Shown piece after piece: positions 4,810-5,833 of a stretch of DNA of 5,833 nt. The position numbers and the translations under genes were made by a program. Position 1 is the stretch's first letter. Each line of letters begins with the position of its first letter. Origin of the DNA: an uncultured Clostridia bacterium (lineage in GTDB: Bacteria; Bacillota; Clostridia; Christensenellales; Aristaeellaceae). Where the stretch lies: assembly GCA_946042585.1 (NCBI GenBank), contig CAMGDO010000069.1:1-5833 (forward strand), read 5' to 3'. The notes under the pieces are model-generated. The model was not told the DNA's origin. It saw nothing but the letters and a program-made list of their open reading frames with translations, and ran no database searches.

Positions 4810-5833
4810 TTATTCAGCGGCCAGCTTCTTGTAGCTGTCCAGACGCGCCTTGGCGTCTTCCTCGTTCTTCTTGAACAGCTCCTCAGCAGCTTCGGGGAAC
4901 TGCTTGAGCAGCGTCGCATAACGGGTTTCGCCGCGGATGAAGGCCTGATAGTCTTCGGTGGGCTCCTTGCTGTCCAGCGTCAGGGGGTTCTTGCCCTGAT
5001 CGGCCAGTTCGGGGTTGAAGCGGTACAGCGGCCAGTAGCCGGCAGCAACCGCCTTGCGGATTTCGGCCTGCGCCAGGGACATGTTGATGCCATGGTTGAT
5101 GCAGGGCGCGTAAGCGATGATCAGGGAGGGACCATGGTACGCTTCGGCCTCGTTCATAGCCTTGAGCAGCTGCACGGGGTTGGCGCTCATGGCGACGGTG
5201 GCAACGTACACATAGCCATAGCTCATGGCCATCATGCCCAGATCCTTCTTCTTGGTCCGCTTGCCGGCCGCGGCGAACTTGGCCACGGAGCCGGTGGGAG
5301 TGGACTTAGAGGACTGACCGCCGGTGTTGGAGTACACTTCGGTATCGAGCACCAGAATGTTGACATCCTGATTCTGCGCCAGCACATGGTCCACGCCGCC
5401 GTAGCCGATATCATAGGCCCAGCCGTCGCCGCCGAAGATCCAGATGGACTTCTTGACGAGCATATCCTTGGCGTCGAGCACTTCGCGGGCCAGCTTGCAG
5501 GCTTCGCAGGGGCAGCCATCCACAACGCCGTCTTCGCAGGCAGCGATCAGCTTGGCAGCGGCAGCCTTGGAGCCTTCGGCATCTTCCATGTTGTCCAGCC
5601 ATTCCTTGCCGGCGGCCTTGATCTCTTCGGTGGCATAGGCCACGTTGATCAGGGCTTCGACGGTGGCGGCCAGCTTGGCACGACGCTGGCTGACGGCCAG
5701 GTTCATGCCGAAGCCGAACTCGGCGTTATCCTCGAACAGGCTGTTGGCCCAGGCAGGACCATGACCCTTTTCATTGACGGTGTAGGGGCAGGTGGGAGCG
5801 GAGCCGCCGTAGATGGAGGAGCAGCCGGTGGCG
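4810..5833 (-). CDS. nifJ: Pyruvate:ferredoxin (flavodoxin) oxidoreductase, C-terminal part (5' end outside window)
   Basis: The enzyme converts pyruvate and CoA to acetyl-CoA and CO2, passing electrons to ferredoxin or flavodoxin; it is the central pyruvate-oxidising enzyme of anaerobes. About 340 residues of the C-terminal thiamine-diphosphate domain are visible, against about 1170-1200 for the whole protein, and the frame is open to the window edge. The visible part begins ATGCSSIYGGSAPTCPYTV, a hallmark of the family; its Cys (visible residue 4) corresponds to a ligand of the proximal 4Fe-4S cluster. GDGWAYDIGYGG (from about 135) and YSNTGGQSS (from about 167) bind thiamine diphosphate and Mg. 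APCINHG (Cys about 244) supplies a further cluster ligand. The ATG at 5706 is internal, since family-conserved sequence continues upstream of it. Base 5833 belongs to an incomplete codon. The gene converges on the sulfatase operon and ends in its own terminator, so it is probably an unrelated housekeeping gene. Confidence 0.97.
   Translation of the reverse strand, partial: ATGCSSIYGGSAPTCPYTVNEKGHGPAWANSLFEDNAEFGFGMNLAVSQRRAKLAATVEALINVAYATEEIKAAGKEWLDNMEDAEGSKAAAAKLIAACEDGVVDGCPCEACKLAREVLDAKDMLVKKSIWIFGGDGWAYDIGYGGVDHVLAQNQDVNILVLDTEVYSNTGGQSSKSTPTGSVAKFAAAGKRTKKKDLGMMAMSYGYVYVATVAMSANPVQLLKAMNEAEAYHGPSLIIAYAPCINHGINMSLAQAEIRKAVAAGYWPLYRFNPELADQGKNPLTLDSKEPTEDYQAFIRGETRYATLLKQFPEAAEELFKKNEEDAKARLDSYKKLAAE

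Noticed and set aside
4810..5706. A complete 298-residue protein starting at the ATG at 5706
   Set aside because: The same frame continues to the window edge with conserved pyruvate:ferredoxin oxidoreductase sequence (ATGCSSIYGG and following), so this Met is internal.

Overview
The window looks like one end of a metagenomic or draft-genome contig from an anaerobic Bacillota bacterium, most likely a gut Clostridia. This rests on a one-polypeptide pyruvate:ferredoxin oxidoreductase (oxygen-sensitive, fermentative metabolism), strong AGGAGG-type ribosome binding sites, canonical TTGACx/TATAAT promoters, U-tract terminators, and a GC content that by eye is in the upper 50s. I cannot name a genus.

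Layout. Bases 1-43 are not biological: they match the Illumina Nextera i5 index plus Read 1 transposon adapter, so true sequence starts at 44. Bases 44-403 (minus strand) carry the start of a secreted protein resembling the Cthe_2159 carbohydrate-binding family, cut off by the contig end. A divergent intergenic region of about 210 bp (404-612) holds two good promoter candidates facing away from each other and a small palindrome between them. Bases 613-4620 (plus strand) form a compact three-gene operon: sulfatase A (491 aa), sulfatase B (513 aa) and a BadF/NAGK-type sugar kinase (313 aa), with gaps of 18 and 30 nt, each start preceded by a Shine-Dalgarno sequence, and a strong terminator at 4666-4705. 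A second terminator (4765-4795) serves the convergent gene, the C-terminal third of nifJ (4810 to window end, minus strand), whose N-terminal part lies beyond the window.

How the genes may work together. Both sulfatases keep the Cys-x-Pro-x-Arg site that is converted to formylglycine, and neither has a signal peptide, so they should act in the cytoplasm. With an N-acetylhexosamine-kinase-like enzyme in the same operon, the simplest reading is an intracellular route for an imported sulfated sugar (for example a sulfated amino sugar from mucin or glycosaminoglycans): the sulfatases remove sulfate and the kinase phosphorylates the freed sugar. No transporter, sulfatase-maturating radical SAM enzyme or regulator is in the window, so the substrate is inference. 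The divergent secreted gene may be a carbohydrate-binding surface protein, but its link to the operon is only positional. nifJ is a housekeeping neighbour.

I see no tRNA, rRNA, CRISPR array, insertion sequence or phage gene. The most unusual items are the two dissimilar cytoplasmic sulfatases paired with one kinase, the altered GDEGS-like motif in that kinase, and the adapter contamination.
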